This document shows positions 50,879-62,305 of a stretch of DNA of 64,000 nt, one piece after another. The number at the start of each line of letters is the position of its first letter. The first letter of the stretch is position 1. The notes below the pieces were generated by a model that saw only the letters and a list, made by a program, of their open reading frames with translations, searched no databases and had not been told where the DNA came from. This stretch comes from Arachnopeziza araneosa (lineage: Eukaryota > Ascomycota > Leotiomycetes > Helotiales > Arachnopezizaceae). The position numbers and the translations under genes were made by a program. The DNA lies in the NCBI GenBank assembly GCA_003988855.1, contig QYAI01000047.1:235578-299577 (forward strand), given 5' to 3'.

Positions 50879-53239
50879 TCAACCGTCTACCGCTCGTTTA
50901 CTAGCGCCATGTTCTAATAAAACACTAAGAAGTCTCTCAATATGAGGAGATTCATACTTATCGTTTACCATTGCCACAACATCCAACGCTGTAGCCGCCG
51001 GGTCCCAATCATCCTTCATGATGAGAGCATTTGGATCAGCACCGTGCTTGATAAAACGTTCAAGAATAGCCACCCATCTCCTAATCCCATTCTCATCCGG
51101 GTCATTTGCTCGAATCCAACCCCTCCGATCCGCCTGTCTAACATAATTCAGCGCGAGTAACCAAGGTGTCTCATCCACATTTCGCAGATTCTTGTACACG
51201 AGGTTCGGGTCTTGACCATTCTCAAGAAGCATCTCCACCATCTCGGGAGTGGAGAATGGATACACCTTTTTCTGGCGATTGCCCAGGTATGTTACCGCGT
51301 AACTGAGCAAGGGAATACCGCTTTGGTACGGGTATTTTCCCGTGCGGATTTCGGTCTCGAGGTAGTGGAGGAGCCCGAATTCTGTGGAGAGAGAGAGAAA
51401 TGGGTAGTAGTAAGGCGTTCGGTGCTTCATCCGGATCTCATATGTTGAGAAAGCATTTCGTGCCCAGTTATCAAGCGGATCTGAGCCCCTACTTTCCCAA
51501 TACCAGTCAAGAGTCTCTTTGAAGTGATTTAGCAGCTCGTTTTGTGTATTTTCTGCTGCGGAATCGGCAAATCGACCATGAGTCATGGCTAAAATAACAT
51601 CTGGCCACCATTCATCTAGACGGCGGTGCTGTTCCGGTTCTTCGAGTGGTAACCTCAGTTGCAGAATGTGTGACCTCAGTAAGCAGATATGTGGGCTGAA
51701 TGTACTGTCAGTATTCTTTGATATCTTCTCAAACCCGCCCGAGTTGACCAAGACATCCCGTACGGTTCGATGCAAGTATCCCACTCGACTTCGACCAAGG
51801 AGTTCCACACCGATGCCACCCGAACCTGCAAACATTACGCCGGGACGAGATTTATCTGCAGCGCTCTTCCCGTCATTGAGGTGCATTCGCAACAAGCCTG
51901 CACATCGCGTATGTAGAAGATCGTTCATTGAGTGGCATAGCTCTTCTATCTCCTCATCCGGTAGCTTTTCAACCATACGATCAATCTCAAAGGTCTCTCC
52001 TCGATCTGCAAGTGCAAGTTGGTATATGGTCACGTAGTTTGAGCTCTCGTTTCGAGTAAAATCGCAAACAACCTCTCTTGCCCGAACAATCTGAAAAATC
52101 CGAGACTGCTCCTCGAGCGCCTCTTTGGTCTTTGAGTCGGAAAGCAGGTGTCGAAACAAATCATCCAAGTCTACTGGGAGCGCGTCAAACTTTCTGATCA
52201 AATCTCCAACTGTGTCTCCGGAGCTTGCGCGTTGGATGATTTCTTTCACAGCTAGAGTTGCCCAAAGAAACACGCCATCCGCATGGTCTATTATCCGGGA
52301 TTTGAGAACCTTTGCCTCTTCAGGCTCTTTCTTCAAGATGCGGCGTAGTTTCGGAGTGCCGTTGAGGCTATCTCCAACAAACAGTGAAATATCATCCACA
52401 GTGAGGTCTTGAAGTTTTAATTTCGAGACATTACTAAACGCTGTCTCGAACACCTGCCACGGTCGACTTGATACACACGCCTTAAAGTCTTCAGGGGAGA
52501 ATCTCAGCATGTCCCGTAGCATCTCAACCATAGCTTGCTGATCACCGTCCAGCTCGTCAAGTCCATCAATGAAGAAACAAATCTTCATTTTGCCAACAGC
52601 TTGCCGAAGAAAATTCTTAATCGCAGTCGTCATAAGTTCAGTAGACCAAGGGATAACAGTCACCCCTCGCATTTTGGTATCTTGATATTTCAACCACATC
52701 TCAGGGAAGATCCAGGGGATACTCTCTTTATTTTGTTGAAGTAACTGATGCAATAATGAGCGCAACAATCCCGAGTGCGATTTCTGCTCAAATGTCCCGC
52801 TGGTCCAAAAGAAGAAGCGAGTGCAAACAAGAGGCTTTTCCCCTGCCCAAAGGTGCAACTGATCCATGGTCTTCGGGTTGTCATAGATATATCGCATCAG
52901 AGTAGATTTACCAGACCCTGGCTTCCCACTGATCCAGTACATATTCGATTCATGATTGTCTCGGAGCCAGTCCAAGAAAACGTTCTTCTGTTTAGGAGAG
53001 GCGCCATCTCTTGCTGAAGTCTGCTCGTGGGAATTAAGAATCCATTCAAAAGTGGTTTTATGAGCAGCTGGAATTTCTTCCTCTCTGTCATTCATTGTGA
53101 TGAATGCGAGGCTATCAAGGAAGAATTCTTCCACGATGCTTGTCTTATCGGCATTCTTCAGGGTTTTTTGAATAGCTGCTCGTACGCCCTCGGAAAGATC
53201 ATCCGCAGTTGAGAACTGCGTAGATCTTGAAGCACTCAT
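50879..53239 (-). CDS. NACHT-domain NLR-like STAND protein with ankyrin-like C terminus
   Basis: Single-exon frame of 786 residues from ATG 53239. A P-loop NTPase of the NACHT/STAND class used by fungal NLR-like receptors. Walker A GKPGSGKST is at about residues 105-113 and the Walker B block CFFIDGLDELDG at about 220. The linker motif DSLAFITMNDREEEI and the TFEWIL block, which precede NACHT in these proteins, are intact. The C-terminal 120 residues contain three ankyrin-like units (VEMLLENGQDPN, LERFIKHGADPN, LLSVLLEHGAS). Only about 35 residues stand before the linker, so the N-terminal effector or helical domain usual for the family is missing or lies in unseen upstream exons. Upstream DNA is AT-rich and shows no coding frame. 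The nucleotide-binding core itself is undamaged. Confidence 0.85.
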   Translation of the reverse strand: MSASRSTQFSTADDLSEGVRAAIQKTLKNADKTSIVEEFFLDSLAFITMNDREEEIPAAHKTTFEWILNSHEQTSARDGASPKQKNVFLDWLRDNHESNMYWISGKPGSGKSTLMRYIYDNPKTMDQLHLWAGEKPLVCTRFFFWTSGTFEQKSHSGLLRSLLHQLLQQNKESIPWIFPEMWLKYQDTKMRGVTVIPWSTELMTTAIKNFLRQAVGKMKICFFIDGLDELDGDQQAMVEMLRDMLRFSPEDFKACVSSRPWQVFETAFSNVSKLKLQDLTVDDISLFVGDSLNGTPKLRRILKKEPEEAKVLKSRIIDHADGVFLWATLAVKEIIQRASSGDTVGDLIRKFDALPVDLDDLFRHLLSDSKTKEALEEQSRIFQIVRAREVVCDFTRNESSNYVTIYQLALADRGETFEIDRMVEKLPDEEIEELCHSMNDLLHTRCAGLLRMHLNDGKSAADKSRPGVMFAGSGGIGVELLGRSRVGYLHRTVRDVLVNSGGFEKISKNTDSTFSPHICLLRSHILQLRLPLEEPEQHRRLDEWWPDVILAMTHGRFADSAAENTQNELLNHFKETLDWYWESRGSDPLDNWARNAFSTYEIRMKHRTPYYYPFLSLSTEFGLLHYLETEIRTGKYPYQSGIPLLSYAVTYLGNRQKKVYPFSTPEMVEMLLENGQDPNLVYKNLRNVDETPWLLALNYVRQADRRGWIRANDPDENGIRRWVAILERFIKHGADPNALIMKDDWDPAATALDVVAMVNDKYESPHIERLLSVLLEHGASKRAVDG

Positions 53240-55808
53240 TTTCTCAATGAGACGCTTGAGTTTCGACTTGGGGGTCAACTTTTCTATTTATGCAACTAGC
53301 TGATTCCCTCTTACATTGATGGGAAATAAGCCTTTTGAATCGGGCTGAATGAACTATGGAATTTTTTTCCCCCTCAGAAGTAGAGGTTTAGTGATTCAAT
53401 CATCAATATAAATAGTGGCAGGTCGTGAGATTTTAGCAAGCGGCTACACAAAGCAATGACCGCTGCCTAAAAGAAAGAATATATTGGGACATTTATGCGC
53501 CTTATCTAAGCAGGTTCGCCAAGTATCCTAAAGAGGAAGTTCCTCCTGAAGTAATTTACTCGGATATACTTCGGGTATAATCTCGAAACAACCGCTCCCA
53601 TTTAGCTATAGAAAGAGGAGATCGGTATCTTGAGTAGAGAAAATGCCTTCTATAATCAGAGTTTGAAGTTGGCTTAATCTAGAAAAGGCAATACATACCA
53701 TACAGGCAGGGAAGATTTATAGCAATAACTTTTTTGAGAAAAGAAAAGTCACAAAAGTAGAACTGTGGTGCGGTAAAGACGTATTTTAACTCTGGGCTAC
53801 TTGTCCTAGTGCTAGGGATTGATATCCTATTTAGACTATTTAATCGTCTAAAGAGCTTTTGTTTTTGAACCAAGCAGCCCTATTGACTTTGAGATAAACT
53901 GGAGGGGATTAACAACTTCTCTTCATTGTTTATTATGTGACAGCTGCAGGCAAGTAAATTGAGGTGTACCAGTGTCCTTGAATAAGAAACTTCGTATATT
54001 CAATGGACAAGGAAGTTTGCAAGTTGCCAATGATCAATAGAAAGTCAGATGGTGGTTAAGTATTCTAAACCAATCTTGCAAGGCAACACAAATTATAAAG
54101 AGCCCCTACCATAGCAATTGGTAGATGCTTGTAGACAAACAACTTTTGTCGAGCTATAATATGTCATTCTTGCCTTTTGGAAGTCTCTGAGGCATTCATG
54201 GATTGCATCAACACTGCTAGATAAGTGAAACGCACCTGCTTATAGTTATTAGTATGATGTTAGCTCTGGCATCAACGTAATCTCTTCTAGTTCCGTCGTC
54301 TAGTTGATCAAGTTGATCACTTTTTCTCTCCCATCCCCATACACCGTTCTTCCTTCAACAGTTCATGTCTCTCAACTTCTTGTACTCTCTTCCTTCTCAT
54401 CGATTCTACCAACGACCTCAGAGTCTCTTTGACATTTGTATTGAAGTCTGTTATTACGCAGTACAATGTTGCCTCTCCGTCATCATAGGTCTATGGTTCA
54501 AGCTTTGAGTTTTAATGAATCAATTCGATGTCCTTCAATTACGACAGCAATGTATACGCAAAGGCAGGTAAAGGAAATGAAGACCGAGGCTTGCCTTAAA
54601 CGTATTTCATTTTGCAATGATGAAAAATAACATGCCGATCAGAGTACCCTCCTGCTTAGCCTTTAGCTAACTTGGGGCCTTTTTACTTTCTAGGTCTTAT
54701 GAACGGACCACTTTGAACCTCAGAAATTGCTAAGCTGCGTGTTGCGGTCTGCTGCTGCAATATTACCGTTGTCACACTAGCGTTCATCACTGGTTCCGTC
54801 CTTTTCGAAATTGCACACTTCTTGGCAGAAATCAAAATCTTTCAAAGATAGATGTGCGGGAGAGAAACAGTTATGTAAAAAGAATGCTCCAGTTGACAAA
54901 AAGAATGCTGACACGAATCAAAGACGATGTAGGCACACTGGTGCTTCGGCATCAAACTTCAAGATATCTGGTACATCCGACCGCTTCTCATTTCATCCAT
55001 CTGCATGATGGTTGAGACCCAAGTCTCTTTTATGGGGTATGCCCATAACACGATTATTTGAGCGTACGACAAGTATATACCGCAGAAGAGCATAATAATG
55101 GACTTAGATCGACTGGGTAGGAGCTTTGGTTAGATTTGGTGGTGTTAGTGGTTTGAGCTGAGAAGAGGGAGGAAAGCATACTCATGCTCGCTATGATAGA
55201 TCTCAGAAATACCATCCACTCGTTGAAATTGCAGTCTTTCTCCGTTTTGTTAAACCTGGCTGAGGTTGTACCGAGTCTCTTCGTTAAGGGAGAGCCGTAT
55301 ATTTTTGCTTGGATTCTCAATTGAAATTCCGAAGCAGAAAGCAAAATGTCAAAGGGATTATTGAGTTAAATACTTTTTTTAGTACCTACTTAGGTGGGTG
55401 CTAGCTCACCAGAACTGCTGTTTTAAAGTGATCGTTGCATTTAGCCAGCGAACTAAAAATTTGTATGCGGTGCGCAGATGAAGCTTGATAAGTTTCGAGT
55501 ATCATCTAATAGTCGGTGGAGAACGAATCAAAACGATTAATCATTCTCGTTCTCCAGTTGAAGCAAGAATTTTTGGGACTAACTCTAAGATTTAGTTTCG
55601 TTGGTATGTGAAGATAGTTCTACTTTACATCCCGCTCATGGCTTCAGATGTTGAATAGACACTGTAATCTGCTATTCTCGAAGTCCTACAGTCAAAGTGT
55701 AGAAGATCTAGCCAGATACTATCGCTGAACTATGAAAATCCAACCGCGGCAGCAAAGAAGTTGAGCAACAATAACAGCTTCCACTTTATCTCAGAATCCG
55801 CCATCTCA
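53240..55808. other. AT-rich gene desert
   Basis: About 2.6 kb, visibly richer in A and T than flanking genes and dense in stops. No credible gene, RNA or terminal repeat was found. It may include decayed sequence belonging to the N-terminal part of the NACHT gene. Point mutation by RIP is possible but was not measured. Confidence 0.45.
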
Positions 55809-56908
55809 TCACATCAAGTGCTTCAAGTAAAACTTAATCTTTGGATCCCTCGCGCATAGCCCCGCCACGAAGATATCTCCATTCTCGTAGGTAACGGGGA
55901 ATTTTGGAAAATTGGCCAACCACTCCTCGACATCCTTCTCGATACCAAAGCCCATTCTCGACCATGAGAGATTGAATCCCACTCCAATTGTCGCTGGGTC
56001 TTGAGTGAGCTCGAGGGGTGGGGTACCAGCATCGATGGCAGATGCGGAGGGGAAGGAGAAGGTGCGGTATTGGCAGTTGCGGAAGATGAGGTCAAATTCT
56101 ATGGGCAGATTGTCAGTGAAATCATCTTCAATTTCGAATGTCCGTACCTTCCATCTTAATATCAGCAGCTGATTCCCTCCTAAGCAACTTCTTCAAAAAG
56201 CCCCCATGACTGACGACCAAGATCTCAACATCCTGATCTTTCTCCCACTTCGGAAACTCAATCCCCTTCCATCTACCACCTTGAACGAGTACTTTCTTCA
56301 AGACCAACAGATCCCACTTCACATCCTCGATCCGCGTCAGAGCATCATAACCTTCCTCGCTCTCATTCTCGTCGTGATCCCATCCTTCCTCCAGTAATTG
56401 CATGTCGACTGGTTCATCCAACATGGAGAGCTTGAGTTCAGACACATCGCCTCCGAGGTTGCATGGCGCGGGAGAAAGTTCTCTGATGGAAGGATAGGCG
56501 ATGGCGGTTATTTTCTTGGCTAGAAGAGTGGATCGGAAGCCTGAGAGAAGCGTTTGAAGGGTGCGTTGGGATGGAGAGACAAGTGCGTGGGTTAGACGGG
56601 AGAGGGGTTCGAATTTTAGGGAAAGGTGAGTGGCTTGTGCGATTCCCAACTCGGTGAGAGGTGGATTGGGGATTTTAAGGGCGTCGGCGTGAGTAAGAGA
56701 TTTCAAATTGTGGGTTGCCTGCGGATTTGTTATCTGATTGTTCTTAGTATAAAAGCTGAAGAGTTCCAAGAGGAGATTAGCGATGAAAGTGACTTGCCTG
56801 AGCGTGACGAAGAAAGTGGAATTTCACTCCAGGATTTTTGACTTGAGGAAGTTGCTCATTGATTTCAAAACTCCCGACCAGATCTAGAAAAGAGTTGATA
56901 TCGATCAT
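55809..56908 (-). CDS. Histidine phosphatase (phosphoglycerate mutase-like)
   Basis: The three-exon model gives 323 residues: 56798-56908, 56148-56718 and 55809-56098. The first exon ends FHFLRHAQ, and the next begins ATHN, rebuilding the RHA-x-x-x-HN phosphohistidine motif at the junction. The first intron (56719-56797) has a GC donor (CAG|GCAAGT) and a CGCAG acceptor. The second His is in VVSHGGFLKKLLRRE. Other family parts are PPLTELGIAQATHLS and the SPSQRTLQTL block. The family acts on phosphorylated sugars or other small molecules; the substrate is unknown. The C-terminal exon (FRNCQYRTFSF, then RMGFGIEKDVEEW) has the length typical of fungal members. No signal peptide was seen. Confidence 0.87.
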
Positions 56909-57641
56909 CTTGATTAGATTATTGCGTTAAACGCGGCTTCTTCCCAACTAATGGCTCTTGGTAGAAAACAGGTTCTCGAGCGATTGATTCGGTGTTGTTT
57001 ATCGGAGGAAAAAGAAGATGTGGTAGAAAAGGAGGAGATGAAAGAAGCGGATAATTGTGAGATGAATATACTGGAAGCGAATATCAAGTGAGGGTGAGTG
57101 CGATGAGAATTGGTAGGTAATGCTTGCTATTCTCGGAAGACGGAACCCACAGTGAATGTATACATCTTTTGGAATTCAAGCATGAGCTCACGTTCCGTTG
57201 AAGCATATTGCGGTTTGTTATATTGGAAGAAAGGCCATAGTCCTCAACAGAGGAAGATCGATCGAGTGTAGCTGCACAGTTGGAAAAACGCTTATGTTAT
57301 GATGGTATATACGTTACTACATGATCGAAATGATCGCTGCAAGAAAAAAGTAATCGATAATCGTGGCGGATCATAGGTCAGCACTAGATGCTAAACTTCT
57401 ACTTAGTGGTCTGGTCATCGGGCAAGAGTTCATGTGCTGTTGGAAACAAGGGGGTTAAGACTGGTTAGGAAAACGACTGAGATGTGCTGATAAAAACAAC
57501 CTTCAGGGAATCGCGCTGACAATTGATACGAGTTAAACAGAAGGCAAATACAAAGCAAAATGGACTCATGGCTTTTCATTGGGTATGCAGCAGCAAATCT
57601 GAAGTAGGTATTGATACAAGGTGTTTTCACACGTACTTCAT
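56909..57641. other. Intergenic region
   Basis: The promoter of the phosphatase at left and the 3' flank of PRE10 at right. An A/G-rich stretch lies near 57005-57055. No feature was recognised. Confidence 0.4.
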
Positions 57642-58632
57642 CTATTCTTCCATCTTATCTTCTTCATCCTTCTTCTCATCCTCTTCGTCATCACCCTCTA
57701 GCTCTTTCTTCGCATACTTCTCGGCCTCCTCGAGAAGTTCTTTAGGTACATCCTCGTGTCTACCCTTAGTAGGACCCTCCAGGTTGCTGATCCATGTCAT
57801 CTCTAGCTCAAACTCCTTGTCCTTGTTGTCAGCATGAGCAATATAGATGATCTTGGCAGCCTCCTTGACGCCCTCTAGCAGGCTTAGTTTGCCTGCTGCA
57901 AGATCCAACTTCTCTAACTCGGCCTTGGCAGTCTGTCGTCCCTTGCCAGTAGCGGCCCCATAGTATCCCCAGTACAACCCACTGGGCTCAATCATGTATA
58001 GTCCTGGTCCACCATATTTTTTACCCTCAGCCTTTCCGCCTGAACCAATAGAAGGTCCGTTTCCTACTTGGCCATCAACTGGTAGCTCCAACTCAGAATC
58101 CCAGCCGGCGACAATTGCGGTGATGCCGAAAGGTCGTACGGAGGAGTAGAGGGTATATGCTTGCAAATATTGACCCATTCGACTTGCTAGATCCTTTGTC
58201 GTGATTGGAGTCTTGTAGACCTTTCTCCAGCTTGATGCTTCATCGCGTGCTCGAGAAGCGAAATGTCTGCCATCTGGAACAAGTCCGGAGGAAACCTGCT
58301 ATAGATCAGCACAGTTGCTTGTCTAAGCAATTTCGGGGATACATACGGCACCCATATGTCTGTCAATAGTTGCAATCCGCTTGTTCGCTCCTGGTTTCAA
58401 CAGCTTGCTTGTGATGACCTTCTCAACTGCAAGGACAACTCCATCTTTGCACCGGATACCAATCGAGGTTCCACCATTCTCTACCGCCTTGACTGCATAC
58501 TCGACTTGAAAATTTCGTCCATCGGGAGAGAATACAGAGTTTGTCAAATCATATCCCGTACCTATTGACGTCTAGGAAAGTCAATAATTGAGGCAGGCAG
58601 AACTCGATTTTGGAGGGATTGAAGCTTACCAT
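57642..58632 (-). CDS. PRE10: 20S proteasome alpha-7 subunit
   Basis: Non-catalytic outer-ring subunit of the 20S core (human PSMA3, yeast PRE10). The four-part model gives 293 residues: start codon exon 58630-58632, then 58347-58571 and 57642-58295; introns are 58 and 51 bp. The ATG alone forms exon 1, and the intron begins at the next base with GTAAGC. The spliced start is MTSIGTGYDLTNSVFS, exactly the family N terminus. Further blocks are FSPDGRNFQVEYAVKAVENGG, GIRCKDGVVLAVEK, DGRHFASRARDEAS, YTLYSSVRPFG and MIEPSGLYWGYYG. The long acidic C-terminal tail rich in Glu, Asp and Lys is typical of alpha-7 and extends outside the ring, where it can contact regulators. Confidence 0.93.
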
Positions 58633-59748
58633 GATGATTTACTCAAATCGAAGAGGTTCGGAGCTTGAAGATTGGAGGAGGAATGTGTATATGGGAAGGT
58701 CGCTGAAGCTCTGTTGTACTTCTACATTCAAGAGCTCCAGGCACCGTGAGCCGCGTTGAATTAATGCTAAGCCTGAGGCTTCCAGGCAGCAGGTAAGGCG
58801 CCAATCGCCCGAGTCACGTGGAATTGATTATTGCCCAATTGGGCTATTTTGAGGCTGCATCGAGATTGGTTACAAGTCTCTTCCATCTTGCCCTGGGGCT
58901 TGTGGACCTGCAGATTCCTTTAACCCGCTCTTGACGCTAGAAATGTAGAAACTTCACAAAAAGGATGCACTGAGGGCACATATCGGCTCTCACCGTCCTA
59001 TGGCTTTCCCCGATTTCTCTCCCGTACAGACGGTAGGCTCGTCGTCTCTGTGATGGCTTCCAAAATGGATCACGAAGAGTCTCGTGTCGCAGGATCATTG
59101 GAGATGGAGCGGCCGGACGTGCAACGCTAGCTGCCATTTCCGTTTCATATGAGTGGCTTGCGCCCGCTCACCGTATTGGAAGTGACCCCGTCATCGCTTC
59201 GCTTCGTTGAGGAGGGGTGCTTCTCTCGACATTTAACCTCGCGCTCCCTCTGCTTTTCTTTCCAACAACATCACGAGGCCATCTTCTCCATATCGGAGGA
59301 CATTATCAGAAATCCATATCAAATACCGCTTTGTTGTTGCTCGTCCTCTTCTTCAGCCGTCCGCCTCTGAAACCCCAACGATCGCCAGATCGAGGATCTC
59401 CCGGTTTCCTTTCTCCTCTACATTCACGTCTTCCTACCTACTTCAAGTACATAGCATAGTTGAATAAAAAGCAAAGAACCTTCCCGCACCTGTCCACACT
59501 TTTTGCTACGCTCTTTCGAGTCTCTCTTGCATTTACTCTCTCCTGACTCTAGGCTGCACTCCTCATCCAGCCCACCACCTCTGCTCGTTGTTGCTTGACA
59601 GCGTGTACCAGCAGACTGGCGCTTTGCAAAGCAACCCTAGCTCATCTCGAGTCTCTTAGCAGCAAGGTATACTGCAAATCTTGACAAAGCACAGCAATCT
59701 GACTTTGCCTTCTAGTCTTCGGCATTTTGCTTCGAGCAACCTGTCGCC
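58633..59748. other. Divergent intergenic region with pyrimidine-rich leader at right
   Basis: The left part is the PRE10 promoter. The plus strand from about 59200 to 59700 is CT-rich, like a long 5' leader and promoter of the next gene. Short frames here are unsupported. Confidence 0.45.
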
Positions 59749-60612
59749 ATGACTACCCAAGAAGATCTCGTAGCCCTTTTTCAGAGAAATCTCTCTCTCC
59801 AACAACCCGCATACGTCGCTCCCAAACAAGAGCCCAAAGAAGAACCTATCATCTACTCCATCTCCCAACACTACCACCACTCCGCCCATGTCGCCAGACC
59901 AGCCTCCGAGCCGCCGCAGACAGACCAACTCACAGCTGAGATTATTTTGTCAAGACACGGCGTTGATATTACTAGGTTATCCCCCGCACAGGTAGAGCTA
60001 TTCAAGGTAGCGGACCTCAGCCAGCAAATGCGTCTGGCCGATCTCTGGCAAATCTATCCACCCGATCACCACGAACATTCTCTAGCACAAGATATTGGCC
60101 AGTGGCCTTCAACCACTTTCGAACGAGAGGAAGCTATGGCTAAAGTAAGACATGAACGAAGTGTACAGCTGGAGAACGAGACTATAGCACGCGCACAGGC
60201 ACTAGCACATCAAGACCAGAGCAGGGATTGCGATGCAATGAGTGATTCGAGCACACAAGGTCCGTTGACGCCTATTCAAGGTGGTGATGGTCGCTGGAAT
60301 CACAATCAGGCAGCGGAACCATATGTACTCTCTGGCTACGAGGCTTTGGCTGCTCGGGAGTACGAGCAATCAGCTGCACGTGCCACGGACGTATATTCAC
60401 ATTTTGGCACTCCCATCGGAGGATCTGCATACAACCACTCCACTGACCCAATCTATAAGACCATCGAAGATGTGCACAAATATCCAAATGTCGGTGGTAA
60501 TTGGGAAGCACTTGTGCTGCAACGGCAACAGGCGATGGAGAACCAGTATGGCCATTTTCAATATGGAGTTTCAACAGCTTGTCACCAAGGCGAAGATGAG
60601 GAGATGTTGTAA
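59749..60612 (+). CDS. Unknown Gln/Ala/His-rich protein
   Basis: Single-exon frame of 287 residues from ATG 59749, in good start context (CGCC before ATG). I do not recognise it. There is a Gln-rich N terminus (ALFQRNLSLQQPAYVAPKQEP). A segment at about residues 60-115 has regular hydrophobic spacing (AEIILSRHGVDITRLSPAQ, ELFKVADLSQQMRLADLWQI). It is followed by an Ala/Glu/Arg-rich helical stretch (EREEAMAKVRHERSVQLENE) and a Tyr/Asn/His-rich C terminus. The long pyrimidine-rich leader and intact frame make it a credible gene, and the helical middle suggests protein contact rather than catalysis. Confidence 0.62.
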   Translation: MTTQEDLVALFQRNLSLQQPAYVAPKQEPKEEPIIYSISQHYHHSAHVARPASEPPQTDQLTAEIILSRHGVDITRLSPAQVELFKVADLSQQMRLADLWQIYPPDHHEHSLAQDIGQWPSTTFEREEAMAKVRHERSVQLENETIARAQALAHQDQSRDCDAMSDSSTQGPLTPIQGGDGRWNHNQAAEPYVLSGYEALAAREYEQSAARATDVYSHFGTPIGGSAYNHSTDPIYKTIEDVHKYPNVGGNWEALVLQRQQAMENQYGHFQYGVSTACHQGEDEEML

Positions 60613-61628
60613 ATAGAAGATAACCAGCATAGATAGGTAGCCAGATTGCTTCTCAGATTAGTTTCGTTAGGTATTTGCATAATTGGTGGATGATGGACTC
60701 ATTGATTATGGCGGTTTTTTGTGTGGTTCTGCATGGCATAGGAATGGAACTGAATGATGGATGGATGTTGTAGGGGAAAGAAGGGTTGTTAGGCATCTAT
60801 CTGTTCGTCTCATGTATTCTCTGTGTTCTTGGAGTGTGGGATGCTAGCTTGAAATGCTGTGTTTTCTATTGGATCGCTGTGAGGTACCTAGGTACGTATT
60901 ACACCTTCGAATTCCGACTCCTCAGTATGGCCTCCTCGATTCGAATAGGCTTCTCGAAATATCATACGAAAACGCCCGTACGTATCCCCATGTCCTGATC
61001 CTCCCAACTCCACAGAAGTCATCTCACTACTCACTTCAAAGCATACCAAGCACCTGGATGGTCGGTGACCTTCAATCGTGTTTGCTACTGGCCGCTCTGG
61101 ATTCTGGACTAGACTGGACTTTGGAACTGGAATCCTTCCCCCCTCCCCTTTTCTACCTGTCTTAATCATAATGCATAATGAAATCAATAAAAACATTTTT
61201 CAAACCACTCAACCTGCTCGTCGAGTATTAACTGTGACTATTACTTTTGACTTTTCACCAAGTGGTATATCTGAAGTTCTGCATTGATTCCCTTATATAA
61301 GCTTGATTTTGAAGTCTACATCAAGAACTGCAGTTGAGAGAGACTAGGTATCATATCCTTCTATCATTTATCCCTTTTTGAGGTATCTCATTGTCAATGA
61401 GTCTGTTTCCATGCGCTTGTTCTTGCCTTTGGTGGCAGAATCTTGTGTTTGTTAGCTGACCAGGTAAAGAAGTGCTACTGAAGTGTAGAGTGGGATACGA
61501 ACAGAAGTCGTTCATTTCAGTCTCCTTCGATCCCTCTTCATTCCCATCTGATCGTATCAGATGATTTTCAGCTGAGATTCGCTTAAAATTGAAATGCCCT
61601 AAGAATTTTTAACCGCCATAAGAACACC
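60613..61628. other. Intergenic region
   Basis: The 3' flank of the preceding gene and of the BTB relic. Only short frames are present, and none is supported. Confidence 0.45.
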
Positions 61629-62104
61629 CTAATTTTCAATGACCTGAATATCCTGCACATAGAAGAGTCTCATGTCAAACGGAGGGTATATCTTGCCGGA
61701 TGCCACTGCATTAGTATTCGCGGCAAGATCCAGCAAGAACTCCTTGGGAAAGTGATCCGGGGTTTTCGAGAATGCAGATCTATTGAGGTAGTAGATGCAT
61801 TGGTGGTAGAAGATCTGACGAAGCGGGCCACCCTCTGGTACATAGTCGTAAACCCAGGGGATGACTTGCGTGCAAACAGAATTGGAAGCTGCTCTCCGCG
61901 CTTCAATCAGATCCATCACCCTATTCTGCAGCCGGGGCACCTTGAACTTATTAGCCAGGACCCACAGCTGGACCATGAGCGAGACTCTGGTGTTGGCAGC
62001 GGCGAGAGCGCTTACGTGGTTTCCGAAAGTTCGGTTTTCTTGGAAGAACGGGTGCGTCCTGCTGGTGCGCCTGAAGCACCCTCTGATAGGCCGGGCCCAG
62101 CCAT
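61629..62104 (-). pseudogene. BTB protein relic lacking the BTB core
   Basis: ATG 62104 starts MAGPGLSEGASGAPAGRTRSS, continues to KTELSETT at 62016, and there meets a GTAAGC donor in phase 2, the position of the intron in the intact BTB genes. Only about 40 bp further on begins the post-BTB region (MVQLWVLANKFKVPRLQNRVMDL, then a helical part and VIEN at 61629). The whole BTB fold of about 100 residues is absent. The only in-frame acceptor leaves a 29-bp intron, too short to splice, so an internal deletion is most likely. The C-terminal part has no C-x2-H-x-H-x5-C tail, so it belongs to another BTB subfamily. It could be transcribed but would not encode a BTB protein. Confidence 0.6.
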
Positions 62105-62305
62105 ATTGTTGTTCTCCTTGCCCTTCTTGTTGTTTGTTGGTGGAAGGAGGAGGAGAGTAGAGAGATTCTCGATGCGGAGTTTTATCTATTCTCTACTGAA
62201 CCTGATAAGTGATTGTCGCTGATAGGATTTCCATCTCGCCCGCAAAAAGACCCGGTTCATTCTCGATCCGCAATATCACTCCCTCTTTACATCTACGAGA
62301 CTCGG
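62105..62305. other. Spacer between the BTB relic and the 2EXR relics
   Basis: No supported feature. Confidence 0.35.
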
